From contig JARKND010000001.1 in the NCBI GenBank assembly GCA_029309925.1, positions 1,488,001 through 1,552,000 of the forward strand: a DNA stretch of 64,000 nucleotides, in the 5' to 3' direction. Within the stretch, counting starts at the first letter, position 1; each line of letters opens with the position of its first letter. The stretch is from Fulvivirgaceae bacterium JP3-4. Lineage in GTDB: Bacteria > Bacteroidota > Bacteroidia > Cytophagales > Cyclobacteriaceae. The position numbers and the translations under genes were made by a program. A model generated the notes under the pieces. It did no database searches. It saw only the letters and a list, made by a program, of their open reading frames with translations, and was not told the DNA's origin. Below are positions 44,002 to 52,210 of the stretch, in pieces.

Positions 44002-45903
44002 ATGACTAACGATCTGGCCGCTTTCGAAAAGATTCCAGTTAAAATTTTCTCAAACTCAGAGCAAGCATCAATATTCGTTGCCAACGAAATTGCCTCCCGC
44101 ATTCGCACAACGCAAAAAGAAAACAAACACTGTGTACTTGGGCTTGCGACAGGTTCAACGCCCACACGTGTGTATGCAGAGCTTGTGAAATTGCACAAGG
44201 CCGGTCTCAGTTTTAAAAACGTTCACACCTTCAACCTCGATGAATACTATCCGATGCAGCCTGAGTCACTTCAGAGCTATGTCCGCTTCATGAATGAACA
44301 CCTGTTCAATCACATCGATGTGCCGAAGAATCAAATCCATATTCCTGACGGAACACTTCCAAAAGATAAAGTTGCAGATTTCTGCCGCGAGTATGAGAAA
44401 ATGATCGATGACCTTGGCGGGATCGATATCCAGGTACTCGGTATCGGTCGCACGGGTCATATCGGTTTCAACGAGCCAGGTTCAAGCGAGAAATCACTTA
44501 CCCGTTTGGTGACACTCGACCAGGTGACTCGGATAGATGCCGCGAGCGATTTCTTCGGTGAAGAAAATGTTCCGCGTAAAGCCATCACCATGGGTGTTGG
44601 GTCGATCATGAAAGCGCGGAAGTGTTTTATGATGGCGTGGGGTGAAGGAAAGGCAGCGGTGATCAAAAAAGCCGTAGAGGGTCCGGTCACAGATCAGGTT
44701 CCTTCGTCATTCCTGCAGAAGCACCCTGACTGTCTGGTTGTGCTTGATGAAGCTTCATCTTCCGAACTTGTGCGCAAGAAGACACCGTGGATCCTTGATA
44801 CGCTCGATTGGAATGACAAGCTCATCCGCAAGGCTGTTGTATGGCTGTGTATGAAGGTAAAGAAGCCGGTGCTGAAACTCACCAACCATGATTACATGGA
44901 ACACGGTATGGGCGATATCATCACGGAATATGGCTCTGCTTACAAAGTCAACATCAAAGTGTTCAATGATCTGCAGCATACCATCACAGGCTGGCCTGGT
45001 GGCAAGCCCAATGCTGACGATTCACACAGACCGGAACGTGCAAATCCATTTCCAAAACGCGTCATCATATTTTCACCGCACCCTGACGATGATGTGATCT
45101 CGATGGGAGGCACATTTATCCGTCTTGTTGATCAGGGGCACGAAGTGCATGTAGCGTATCAGACCTCAGGAAATATTGCGGTATTCGATGACGATGCCGT
45201 GCGCTTCGCAGACTTCGTTCGCGACTTCAATCATGAATTTGGATTGAGCAAAGCCGATGGCGAAAAATTCTATCAGAAGATCGTGCAGTCGATCCGTGAA
45301 AAAGGTCCTGGGCAGAACGACAGCGATGAAGTTCTCAAGATTAAGGGACTGATCAGAAGGGGAGAGGCAAAAGCGGGTGGCCGTTACGTTGGCATTCCCG
45401 ATGATCAGATGCACTTCCTCGATATGCCATTTTACGAAACCGGTGCCGTGAAGAAAAAACCTCTTGGCGAGGAAGATATTAAGATAGTGATGGATATCAT
45501 CGAAAAGGTGAAGCCACACCAGATCTATGCTGCCGGTGACTTGTCTGATCCGCATGGAACACACCGTGTTTGTCTCGCAGCGATATTTGAAGCGGTAAAC
45601 CGCCTCAAAACTAAAGACTACATGAAAGACTGCTGGCTGTGGTTGTACCGCGGAGCATGGCAGGAGTGGGACATCGACCAGATCGAAATGGCTGTTCCGC
45701 TTAGCCCTGACGAATTGATGCGCAAGCGCAGAGCGGTATTCAAACACCAGTCACAGAAAGACAGCGCGATGTTCCCTGGAAGCGACAAGCGTGAATTCTG
45801 GATGAGGGCGGAAGATCGCAACCACGCCACTGCAGAGGCATACAACGCGCTTGGACTTGCGGAGTACGAAGCAATGGAAGCGTTTGTGCGGCATAAATTT
45901 TAA
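44002..45903 (+). CDS. nagB: Glucosamine-6-phosphate deaminase fused to PIG-L/LmbE-type deacetylase
   Basis: About 633 residues from the ATG at 44002 (MTNDLAAFEKIPVKIF). An ATG at 43960 with a G-rich sequence before it is a possible alternative start. The NagB half (about 1-270) has LGLATGSTPTRVY, FNLDEYYPM and VLGIGRTGHIGFNEPGS, the last with the catalytic His. The C-terminal half (about 350-600) has FSPHPDDDVISMGGTFIRL and HGTHRVCLAAIFEA, metal-binding motifs of PIG-L deacetylases. The fusion is known in Bacteroidota. It could combine deacetylation of an N-acetylglucosamine derivative with deamination to fructose 6-phosphate. Confidence 0.92.
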   Translation: MTNDLAAFEKIPVKIFSNSEQASIFVANEIASRIRTTQKENKHCVLGLATGSTPTRVYAELVKLHKAGLSFKNVHTFNLDEYYPMQPESLQSYVRFMNEHLFNHIDVPKNQIHIPDGTLPKDKVADFCREYEKMIDDLGGIDIQVLGIGRTGHIGFNEPGSSEKSLTRLVTLDQVTRIDAASDFFGEENVPRKAITMGVGSIMKARKCFMMAWGEGKAAVIKKAVEGPVTDQVPSSFLQKHPDCLVVLDEASSSELVRKKTPWILDTLDWNDKLIRKAVVWLCMKVKKPVLKLTNHDYMEHGMGDIITEYGSAYKVNIKVFNDLQHTITGWPGGKPNADDSHRPERANPFPKRVIIFSPHPDDDVISMGGTFIRLVDQGHEVHVAYQTSGNIAVFDDDAVRFADFVRDFNHEFGLSKADGEKFYQKIVQSIREKGPGQNDSDEVLKIKGLIRRGEAKAGGRYVGIPDDQMHFLDMPFYETGAVKKKPLGEEDIKIVMDIIEKVKPHQIYAAGDLSDPHGTHRVCLAAIFEAVNRLKTKDYMKDCWLWLYRGAWQEWDIDQIEMAVPLSPDELMRKRRAVFKHQSQKDSAMFPGSDKREFWMRAEDRNHATAEAYNALGLAEYEAMEAFVRHKF

Positions 45904-45997
45904 AATTGAATAAGGAACAGAGAACAAGGAATATTGAATTTCGAACAGTGTCACTTCATCATTCACTATTCCATGTTCTTTGTTCGACATTCAATTC
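45904..45997. repeat. Imperfect 36-bp inverted repeat, TTCGACATT family
   Basis: The left arm starts AATTGAATAAGGAACAGAG and the right arm ends TTTGTTCGACATTCAATT; about 29 of 36 positions pair. The element sits between the convergent nagB and PHP-hydrolase genes, and the TGA stop of the latter lies inside its right arm. Confidence 0.85.
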
Positions 45998-48033
45998 CGT
46001 CCCCTCGACAAGATAACTCCCGCCACGACTTTATTGAATCCCGACTGCGTTTTCTCATCACCTTTCTTTAGCGCCCGCAGAATTTTTGCACTCGTCAGAT
46101 CAACTTTCTTCAAATGCAGAAGCGCTGCCACCTGGATCGCTACTGATTCATCATACCTTTCAAGAGAACTGATGATTTCGTCAATATCGCCTGACGCTTT
46201 TAAAAGAATTTCATTGGCATACGCATTGGCTGACTCTCTCTTTCCATTTCCATCGGCATCAACCCATACCGCGCCCGATGCTCCAATGACTCTTGGAATC
46301 CAGTCGGGAGAGGTGGGTTGATACGGTTTGGCTATGGGCCAAAATACCATATGATCACCGGGCCCTTCAGCAATCGCGACAACATGATAGTCCTGGGCGG
46401 ACTTTGGGAGTGTCCATTTGCCTCTCCACTTCACTCCACCAATCGCCTGGTCGATGATCTTCTCTTCTTTAAATTTTTCACCGTTGACGTAAAGAACAAT
46501 TTTATCAGCTTTCGACCACGATGGTCCTGACACCTCGATGTCTGCAACAACCTCATGAGACGCTGTGGCCACTTCTCCAGGTCCGAATGTATTATTGATC
46601 TTCAACGAAGCAAGTAGTCCACAACTCACCATCACTTTTCCATTAAGGAAATTATCCACGACTTCATGAATATCGATACCGTTTGAAGTTGAATCATTTC
46701 CGCGAATGTATGTCCGCCCTTGTCCGACAATGAATCGACTTACATCATGGGAATCGCTTGATCCTACGGGTGTAAGCGCGTACCCTCCATTCAGCAAATG
46801 CATCCAGTCATTGAATAGTTGCATCCAATCTGATTGCTGTGATCCGGAATTGATAACCTCCATTGCATTTGCGAAAATTGGCTCACCATCAAGGCGCTGT
46901 CCGGCTATAGCTAAAAACCGTGACGGATCGTGAGGACGAAAATTATTGTGAATGTCGCGTGCATGGTTAAGAATGATCACCTTGGGACGTCTGTATTTTT
47001 CGATGCTTGTCTGAAGGCCCGCCCAGTTTTGAGCAGTAGAACTTTTTACGGTCTCAATCGAATCGATCGGGAAAACATTGAAGTGCCCAACCTTACTGGT
47101 TACTTCGTTTCCTGTTACCAAAGTGAAATAGCGATCTACATTCTGTTTCTTTGCGACCCCTTTTAAATTAACGTGTCGATTATGATCAGTAATAATGGGA
47201 AGGTCAATACCCTCGCCAGCAAATGTGATCACCCGTTCCCAATCTGTGGCATCGCCATGTTGTGAATGCGTGAACGTATGCACGTGTGTGTCGGTGCTTA
47301 TCCATCCTCTAGTATTCACTTCGCGTTTGATGCTCAATTTTTTTTGAACAGGAATTTCCTTTTTTATCTCGACAACTGCGGAGTCAACACTGTATTCGAA
47401 CCCTCTGCCAGCAAACACGATGTATTTCCCCTCGGGCAGGGCGATTTGTATTTTGCCTGTGGCGGAATAAATATGTCCGGGCCTGGCTGCATAAGGCCCT
47501 TTAGTGGTAGAGAATGATTGGAGAACCCGTTTATCATTCACGATCGTAAGATGACTTGGTACAGGATTCTTGTTCTCATCGATCACCTCGATATTAAGGA
47601 AACCCCTCGTTATCTGATCGCTCACAAAATCCGGATGGAGAATCAGTTCACCCACACGAATATCATCTGCAATCGAGTCTCTGCAATATATTCTCAGGGT
47701 GTTGTTACCAATCCTGACAACACTGCGATCAACCAGATGGTATGCCACCAAATCCTTTTCATCGAGGTATAACGAGCCGATTTCGCTACCATTCAGTTCT
47801 ACAATCCAATCCAATTTAACATCATATTGTCGCAAACTTATGGCTGTCGGGAGGTTGTCTCTTCCCACTTCAAAATTCAGCACTAGTTCGCGGCCAAAAG
47901 CTGTTTGAGGGAACTCACTCCATTCCCTCGGCTCAGAATTCCGCAAGTGATAAAAATTTCCATCAACTTCAACCTGCGCAAGCAGACGAAGCGTTATGAA
48001 GAGAAAAAACAAAACGACCGGGAATTTTTTCAT
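45991..48033 (-). CDS. Secreted CehA/McbA-type PHP-domain metallohydrolase
   Basis: 680 residues. A signal peptide (KKFPVVLFFLFITLRLLAQ) precedes a beta-sandwich region (about 20-235). The PHP metallohydrolase domain (about 245-560) has STDTHVHTFTHSQHGDATD, ITDHNRHVN, ILNHARDIHNN and VGSSDSHDVSRFI, metal-binding His/Asp motifs typical of the CehA/McbA group. A C-terminal sandwich follows (KADKIVLYVNGEKF). It is predicted to be periplasmic and to hydrolyse a phosphoester or ester; the actual substrate is unknown. It is convergent with nagB and divergent from the HAD gene. Confidence 0.85.
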   Translation of the reverse strand: MKKFPVVLFFLFITLRLLAQVEVDGNFYHLRNSEPREWSEFPQTAFGRELVLNFEVGRDNLPTAISLRQYDVKLDWIVELNGSEIGSLYLDEKDLVAYHLVDRSVVRIGNNTLRIYCRDSIADDIRVGELILHPDFVSDQITRGFLNIEVIDENKNPVPSHLTIVNDKRVLQSFSTTKGPYAARPGHIYSATGKIQIALPEGKYIVFAGRGFEYSVDSAVVEIKKEIPVQKKLSIKREVNTRGWISTDTHVHTFTHSQHGDATDWERVITFAGEGIDLPIITDHNRHVNLKGVAKKQNVDRYFTLVTGNEVTSKVGHFNVFPIDSIETVKSSTAQNWAGLQTSIEKYRRPKVIILNHARDIHNNFRPHDPSRFLAIAGQRLDGEPIFANAMEVINSGSQQSDWMQLFNDWMHLLNGGYALTPVGSSDSHDVSRFIVGQGRTYIRGNDSTSNGIDIHEVVDNFLNGKVMVSCGLLASLKINNTFGPGEVATASHEVVADIEVSGPSWSKADKIVLYVNGEKFKEEKIIDQAIGGVKWRGKWTLPKSAQDYHVVAIAEGPGDHMVFWPIAKPYQPTSPDWIPRVIGASGAVWVDADGNGKRESANAYANEILLKASGDIDEIISSLERYDESVAIQVAALLHLKKVDLTSAKILRALKKGDEKTQSGFNKVVAGVILSRGRN

Positions 48034-48084
48034 TCACTTAATTTACTTAAAAAGTGCCAACTCTAAATTCATCCTCCGACTCCA

Positions 48085-48114
48085 TTGCAATCGTGATTCG
48101 TTAATCTACATTTC
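48085..48114 (+). promoter_or_regulatory. Candidate Bacteroidota promoter of the HAD hydrolase gene
   Basis: TTG at 48085-48087 and TACATTTC at 48107-48114 match the -33 and TAnnTTTG boxes (one mismatch) with a 19-base spacer. The start codon follows 18 bases later. Confidence 0.42.
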
Positions 48115-48132
48115 TATCCTTACCTTCGAAAT

Positions 48133-48816
48133 ATGAATTTAAAAGTGATCGCCTTTGATGCGGACGACACGCTGTGGGTAAACGAACCTTACTTCCGGGA
48201 AACGGAAGAAAAGTTCTATGCGATGTTTCAGGACTACCTTCCCGTGCACACAGTAGCCCGCGAGTTGTTCAGAACGGAGATTGAAAACCTTACACTGTAT
48301 GGCTACGGCATCAAAGGTTTTATCCTGTCGATGATCGAAACAGCGATCCGTATCTCCGACAAAAAGATTCCTGTGGAAGTGGTTGAGAAAATTATAAACT
48401 ACGGAAAAGATCTCCTCGAAAAGCCAGTCGAACTTATTGATGGTGTTGAAGAAGTGTTGAAGGAATTGCAGGGCAGATATAAACTCGTTTGTGCAACCAA
48501 AGGCGACCTTCTCGACCAGCATCGGAAGCTGCACAAATCGGGTCTCGGTCACTATTTCCACCACATCGAGATCATGTCCGACAAAAAGGAAATTGATTAT
48601 CAGAAGCTCATCAAGCGCCTCGATATCAAACCCGAAGAATTCCTGATGATTGGCAATTCCCTAAAGTCAGATGCGTTACCGGTTGTTAACATCGGTGGTC
48701 ACGCTATTCATGTTCCGTTTCACATCACCTGGGAACATGAGCGGATCGAAGGCAATATCGAACACCCAAACTTCCGTCAGGCCGCAACAATTCGTCATGT
48801 GATTGAGCTTTTATAG
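48133..48816 (+). CDS. HAD-superfamily hydrolase
   Basis: 227 residues. Motif I is AFDADDTLWVNE (nucleophile and general acid Asp), with a helical cap (about 20-95). Motif II is in LVCATKGD, the Lys motif is around KKEIDYQKL, and motif IV is LMIGNSLKSDALP. The DxDDTLW form and length match HAD-IA phosphatases resembling GPH/YjjG-type enzymes. It is probably a housecleaning phosphatase. It is convergent with rplI, and the gap holds a word repeat and a terminator. Confidence 0.87.
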   Translation: MNLKVIAFDADDTLWVNEPYFRETEEKFYAMFQDYLPVHTVARELFRTEIENLTLYGYGIKGFILSMIETAIRISDKKIPVEVVEKIINYGKDLLEKPVELIDGVEEVLKELQGRYKLVCATKGDLLDQHRKLHKSGLGHYFHHIEIMSDKKEIDYQKLIKRLDIKPEEFLMIGNSLKSDALPVVNIGGHAIHVPFHITWEHERIEGNIEHPNFRQAATIRHVIELL

Positions 48817-48912
48817 CCGCTAAAGACGGACCATTCGGCAAGACACGGAGAACACAAGTAACGCTAAGGATGATTTGACCTGCAACTTGCTACTTGTAAC
48901 CTGCAACTTTTT
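48814..48912. repeat. Word-repeat remnants: CACGGAGAACACAAG and ACTTGCTACTTGTAACC
   Basis: The first half (48814-48872, AGCCGCTAAAGACGG ... AAGACACGGAGAACAC) resembles the CTTCGTGGC family in reverse. The second half (48880-48912) is a run of CTGCAACTTG / CTACTTGTAA words resembling the CTTGCAGCTTG family at 51010-51200. Both lie between the convergent HAD and rplI genes. Confidence 0.55.
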
Positions 48913-48923
48913 CAGCCGCAGGC

Positions 48924-48956
48924 AATAAAAAACCCAGGTGATTCCTCACCCGGGTT
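48924..48956 (-). terminator. Terminator of the rpsF-rpsR-rplI operon
   Basis: On the minus strand AACCCGGGTGA and TCACCTGGGTT form an 11-base stem (one wobble) with a four-base loop followed by TTTTATT. It starts about 20 bases after the rplI stop. Confidence 0.88.
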
Positions 48957-48976
48957 CTGAATTCTATTGAGAAAGA

Positions 48977-49420
48977 TTACTCTCCTACAACTTTCACTTT
49001 GATCTCGTGCTTCACTTCTTTGTGAAGATCGAGCGTTACATTGTAAGTACCCAGTTGCTTAGGGCTCTCTTTCATTACAACTTTCTTGCGATCGATGTCG
49101 AAACCTTTTGCTTTCAATGCATCAGAGATCTGAAGCGCTGTAACAGCACCGAAGATTTTTCCTGACTCACCAGCTTTTGTCTTGATGTCAACAGTAAGAT
49201 CACCAACTTTTGCAGCAAGTGCTTCTGCGTCCTGCTTAACTTTCGCAGCCTTGTGAGCAGCCTGACGAACGTTCTCGTTCACCAGTCTTTTGTTAGACTC
49301 ATTAGCGATCAATGCAAATCCGTTCGGGATCAGGTAGTTGTTTCCGTAACCAGCCTTCACCTTCACGATGTCATTCTTATAGCCAAGTCCTGCAACGTCT
49401 TGTTTCAGTATTAATTCCAT
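48977..49420 (-). CDS. rplI: 50S ribosomal protein bL9
   Basis: 147 residues, the normal length. The N-terminal signature MELILKQDVAGLGYKNDIVKVKAGYGNNYLIPNG is unmistakable (N-terminal RNA-binding domain, about 1-50), followed by the long connecting helix (about 45-75) and the C-terminal domain (about 80-147). It binds 23S rRNA near the L1 stalk base. It is the last gene of the rpsF-rpsR-rplI operon and is followed by a strong terminator. Confidence 0.97.
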   Translation of the reverse strand: MELILKQDVAGLGYKNDIVKVKAGYGNNYLIPNGFALIANESNKRLVNENVRQAAHKAAKVKQDAEALAAKVGDLTVDIKTKAGESGKIFGAVTALQISDALKAKGFDIDRKKVVMKESPKQLGTYNVTLDLHKEVKHEIKVKVVGE

Positions 49421-49447
49421 GTTGTTTTCTTTTTTGAGGTTAACAGA

Positions 49448-49699
49448 TTACTTCAAAGAATCACCAACATAAGGAAGGATCGCCAGGTGACGCGCGCGTT
49501 TTACCGCCTGAGCCACTTTCTTCTGGAACTTCAGGGATGTTCCGGTAAGTCTTCTTGGAAGGATCTTGCCTTGTTCATTGATAAACTTCAATAAGAAGTC
49601 AGGATCTTTGTAATCGATATACTTGATACCATTCTTCTTGAAACGGCAGTATTTAGGTTTAATCTCTGCGCGTTTGATTGGTTCGTTCATGAGTGTCAT
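49448..49699 (-). CDS. rpsR: 30S ribosomal protein bS18
   Basis: 83 residues. Family features are [59 protein letters not shown]. The first ATG (49699) overlaps the rpsF stop codon (TAATG), and a second ATG at 49690 is an alternative start. bS18 binds bS6 in the 30S platform, which explains the gene order. A single Cys remains at the N-terminus (YCRF). Confidence 0.96.
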   Translation of the reverse strand: MTLMNEPIKRAEIKPKYCRFKKNGIKYIDYKDPDFLLKFINEQGKILPRRLTGTSLKFQKKVAQAVKRARHLAILPYVGDSLK

Positions 49700-50076
49700 T
49701 ATGCAGGCTCCTCCTCAGCTTTTCTGACTTTGTTCTTATCCTTGTTTTTGAATTCGCCTTTGCGTCTTCTTTCGTTATACACCACGGCATGCTTATCCAG
49801 CACGGTCGTTAAAAAGCGCATAACTGATTCGTCTCGTCTGTACTCAGTCTCAAGCGTGTTGATCACTGTAGATTCTGCCGTAAATTCGATGAGGTTGTAG
49901 AAGCCTGTTGACTTCTTGTTGATCGGGTAGGCCATTCTTTTCAAGCCCCACTGCTCTGTGTTCACAATGGTAGCATTAGCCTTCTTCAACACCTTCACGA
50001 ACTTTTCGACAGTATCCTTTGCCTGGTCTTCAGACAAAACGGGATTTAAAATGAATACCGTCTCGTAATTGTTCAT
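49699..50076 (-). CDS. rpsF: 30S ribosomal protein bS6
   Basis: 125 residues from the ATG at 50076 ([18 protein letters not shown]). The frame stays open to 50325, but that extra part is a proline-rich translation of a GC-rich repeat and is not part of bS6. Conserved segments are [23 protein letters not shown] and [19 protein letters not shown]. The C-terminal tail is Lys/Arg/Glu-rich. The first gene of the operon, it may be autoregulated by the S6:S18 complex through its leader, as in other phyla. Confidence 0.95.
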   Translation of the reverse strand: MNNYETVFILNPVLSEDQAKDTVEKFVKVLKKANATIVNTEQWGLKRMAYPINKKSTGFYNLIEFTAESTVINTLETEYRRDESVMRFLTTVLDKHAVVYNERRRKGEFKNKDKNKVRKAEEEPA

Positions 50077-50099
50077 AAATGTTTTAAGTTTTGAGCCTG

Positions 50100-50245
50100 C
50101 AAAGGTAGGAAAAGGCGGGGAATTGGGAAAGGGAGGGGAGAAAAAATCAGGAGAAGGTGCCGGTGGCCGGGAGGCCGGGAAGACCGGGTCCGGTACGGGT
50201 GGCCAGGAGGCCGGGAAGGCCGGGAAGCCAGTCAAGCGGGAAATT
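50100..50245. repeat. GC-rich word repeat upstream of rpsF (GGCCGGGAAG)
   Basis: The plus strand contains GGTGGCCGGGAGGCCGGGAAG and, 40-odd bases on, GGTGGCCAGGAGGCCGGGAAG, a 21-base direct repeat with one mismatch, plus further GGCCGGGAAG copies and G-rich flanks. It lies between divergent rpsF and the jelly-roll gene, so its minus-strand copy is in the probable rpsF leader. Confidence 0.8.
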
Positions 50246-50315
50246 CGGTCAAAAACGCACTTTTCGTTTGCGAAACGTTGGAAAATAAGCCGAATCTTTG
50301 TCTTAAATTGACCAA

Positions 50316-50993
50316 ATGAAGACACTTGCAGCCATCATTCTCATGTCCGTATTAACCGGATTTATAGCCAAAAAGCCCGTCTACAAGCAGGATTTTGAAG
50401 AAAAGGATGTTTTAGAGCAGTTCAGGTTTACACAGCCCGATAAGTGGATTTTGTCTGAAGGTAAGACAGGCAGCGCCCTGGAGTTTACTGGCATCAGCGA
50501 ATACCAGCCCCCGTTTCGCTCTCCGCATACGATCGGCCTCATCAGCGATATGCAGTTTGGCAGCTTCATTCTGGAGGCAGATGTGCTCCAAACCGGAAAA
50601 GAGTACGGCCATCGAGACATGTGCTTCATCTTCGGATTCCAGGATCCATCTAACTTTTACTACTCGCATGTCGCCAGTAAAATGGATGACAATGCTCATC
50701 AGATCATGATCGTGAATAACGCGCCCCGCAAAAAGATCAGCACCTACACGACACAGGGCGTTGAATGGGGCGACAAGGTGTGGCACAAAGTGAGGATCGA
50801 GCGCGACATCAGGAGGGGGTCGATCAAAGTTTTCTATGACGGAACACTTGTAGAAGAGGCAAACGACAAAACCTTCGGCAAGGGCTTTATCGGATTCGGC
50901 TCGTTCGATGATTCGGGTAAGATCGATAATGTGAAGATCTGGTCGGATGACGGGGTGAAGGCGAAATTGGAGGTGTTTGAGGGGAAAGAGTAG
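50316..50993 (+). CDS. Secreted jelly-roll (LamG/DUF1080-like) protein
   Basis: 225 residues. A signal peptide-like start ([19 protein letters not shown]) is followed by a concanavalin-like beta-sandwich: [87 protein letters not shown] and [20 protein letters not shown]. The pattern resembles DUF1080 / 3-keto-disaccharide hydrolase-like and LamG domains, many of which bind or cleave sugars. No clear catalytic residues can be assigned. It is monocistronic and convergent with the coiled-coil protein gene. Confidence 0.75.
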   Translation: MKTLAAIILMSVLTGFIAKKPVYKQDFEEKDVLEQFRFTQPDKWILSEGKTGSALEFTGISEYQPPFRSPHTIGLISDMQFGSFILEADVLQTGKEYGHRDMCFIFGFQDPSNFYYSHVASKMDDNAHQIMIVNNAPRKKISTYTTQGVEWGDKVWHKVRIERDIRRGSIKVFYDGTLVEEANDKTFGKGFIGFGSFDDSGKIDNVKIWSDDGVKAKLEVFEGKE

Positions 50994-51009
50994 TTGCGAG
51001 GCAAGAAGA

Positions 51010-51200
51010 AGAGGCTTCAAGCTGCAAGCTTCAAGCGGTGCACACTAGTCGTGAAGATTAAGTGCTTTGTAGTCAGGCAAGTCATCCCTGTAAGGGCTGC
51101 ACGCTGCACGCTTCACGCGATTCTACGATAATACAACGAACAAAGAATCACAACAACACACTGCGCGGACTTGCAGCTTGAAGCTTGTGGCTTGCAGCTT
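51010..51200. repeat. Inverted word repeat, GCTTGCAGCTTGAAGC family
   Basis: The left part (51010-51037) reads GGCTTCAAGCTGCAAGC and TTCAAGC. The middle (about 51097-51120) has GCTGCACGCTGCACGCTTC. The right part (51170-51200) reads CTTGCAGCTTGAAGC, TTGTGGCTTGCAGC. The arms can pair around a long loop. It fills the 205-base convergent gap, and the downstream gene's stop codon overlaps its right edge. Confidence 0.75.
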
Positions 51201-52161
51201 ATTTCACTACAAACTCCCCGCTACCCATGAAGTAATTATCCGTATACACTTCCAGCTTGTAAGTTCCCGAAGCGTAGTCTGAACCTTTATCGTACAGGTA
51301 GGTCAGCTTCTGTTTGGTGTTGTCGAAAAGTATGTCCTGTGAGGCGGTGTAGAATTCTTCCCTTCCTTCAACCAGGAATGTTCCCGAGCCGCGGGCAACA
51401 TCAAAAAGAACCTGGTTGTTTTCATCGATGATGCGGATCATAATTTTCTTTCCTTCTATTGGGGCAACGTTGTTTTCGGCAATGTTGAATTCAATCTTCA
51501 GTTTTCCTACCTGACGATTCTTGAATGGTGATTCGCGTTCGCGGCCTCTGTCGTTCACGGCTACGATGCGGATGTTTTCGGCTTTCAACTGCGATGCGAT
51601 GGCAACCTTTGAGGCAAGATCTTCCTTCGTCTGACTCAGTCTGTTGATGGAATCACCCAGCTGGTTCTTTTGTGTTTTGAGCGACTTGTTCTCGGTGAGA
51701 AGTTGTGTGTTAACAGACTTCAGTTTTTCGATTTCTTCGTCTTTTGTCTTTAGCAACAGTTCGTAACCTTCAACGCGATCTTTGAGCGCCTTGATTTCCT
51801 TTCCTGTCGCCCGCTTGTTTCTGCGAAGCTCGTTTTCAATTTCTGCTTTCGCGCGTTCAAGATCAGCCACATCGCCACCAAGTTTTGTTACTTCGGCAAT
51901 TCTGAGGTCGAGTTCGGTACGGATCTCGTTCATGCGCTGCATCGTTGTGGCCAGCTCCGCTTCAGTGGTTGTGAGTTCGGTGCGGACCTGTTGCTTCTCC
52001 TTGGTGTCGAGATAGATCTTGATTCCCTGGATGATAATGATGATCGCCATCAGGGCAATGATGATGGCGGCCTTATTACTTTTGCGCGGTTGTGTAGCAG
52101 GTTGTTCGTCAGTCATGTCTGGCTTAAGCGTTTCCTTCAGGTTTTTGTCAGCAGGCGTCAT
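51199..52161 (-). CDS. Membrane-anchored coiled-coil protein of unknown function
   Basis: About 320 residues from the ATG at 52161 (MTPADKNLKETLKPD); a TTG at 52179 is a weaker start. A cytoplasmic N-tail of about 30 residues is followed by one transmembrane helix (AAIIIALMAIIIIIQGIKIYL). A long coiled coil runs from about 55 to 200, rich in Glu, Lys, Leu and Thr. A beta-rich C-terminal domain (about 210-320) has VGKLKIEFNIAENN, GKKIMIRIIDENNQVLFD and GTYKLEVYTDNYFMGSGEFVVK. No named family is recognised. It follows the methyltransferase gene by 49 bases. Confidence 0.78.
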   Translation of the reverse strand: MTPADKNLKETLKPDMTDEQPATQPRKSNKAAIIIALMAIIIIIQGIKIYLDTKEKQQVRTELTTTEAELATTMQRMNEIRTELDLRIAEVTKLGGDVADLERAKAEIENELRRNKRATGKEIKALKDRVEGYELLLKTKDEEIEKLKSVNTQLLTENKSLKTQKNQLGDSINRLSQTKEDLASKVAIASQLKAENIRIVAVNDRGRERESPFKNRQVGKLKIEFNIAENNVAPIEGKKIMIRIIDENNQVLFDVARGSGTFLVEGREEFYTASQDILFDNTKQKLTYLYDKGSDYASGTYKLEVYTDNYFMGSGEFVVK

Positions 52162-52210
52162 GTCCACAATAAAATGCAAAAATAGGTCATATGTTCCTGT
52201 AATTCAACCG

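Noticed and set aside
50069-50311. 80-residue glycine-rich frame opposite rpsF leader
   Set aside because: Low-complexity translation of the GGCCGGGAAG repeat, with no independent support.
49699-50325. N-terminal extension of bS6 (proline-rich, about 83 residues)
   Set aside because: It is a translation of the GC-rich repeat; the bS6 family begins at MNNYETVF (ATG at 50076).
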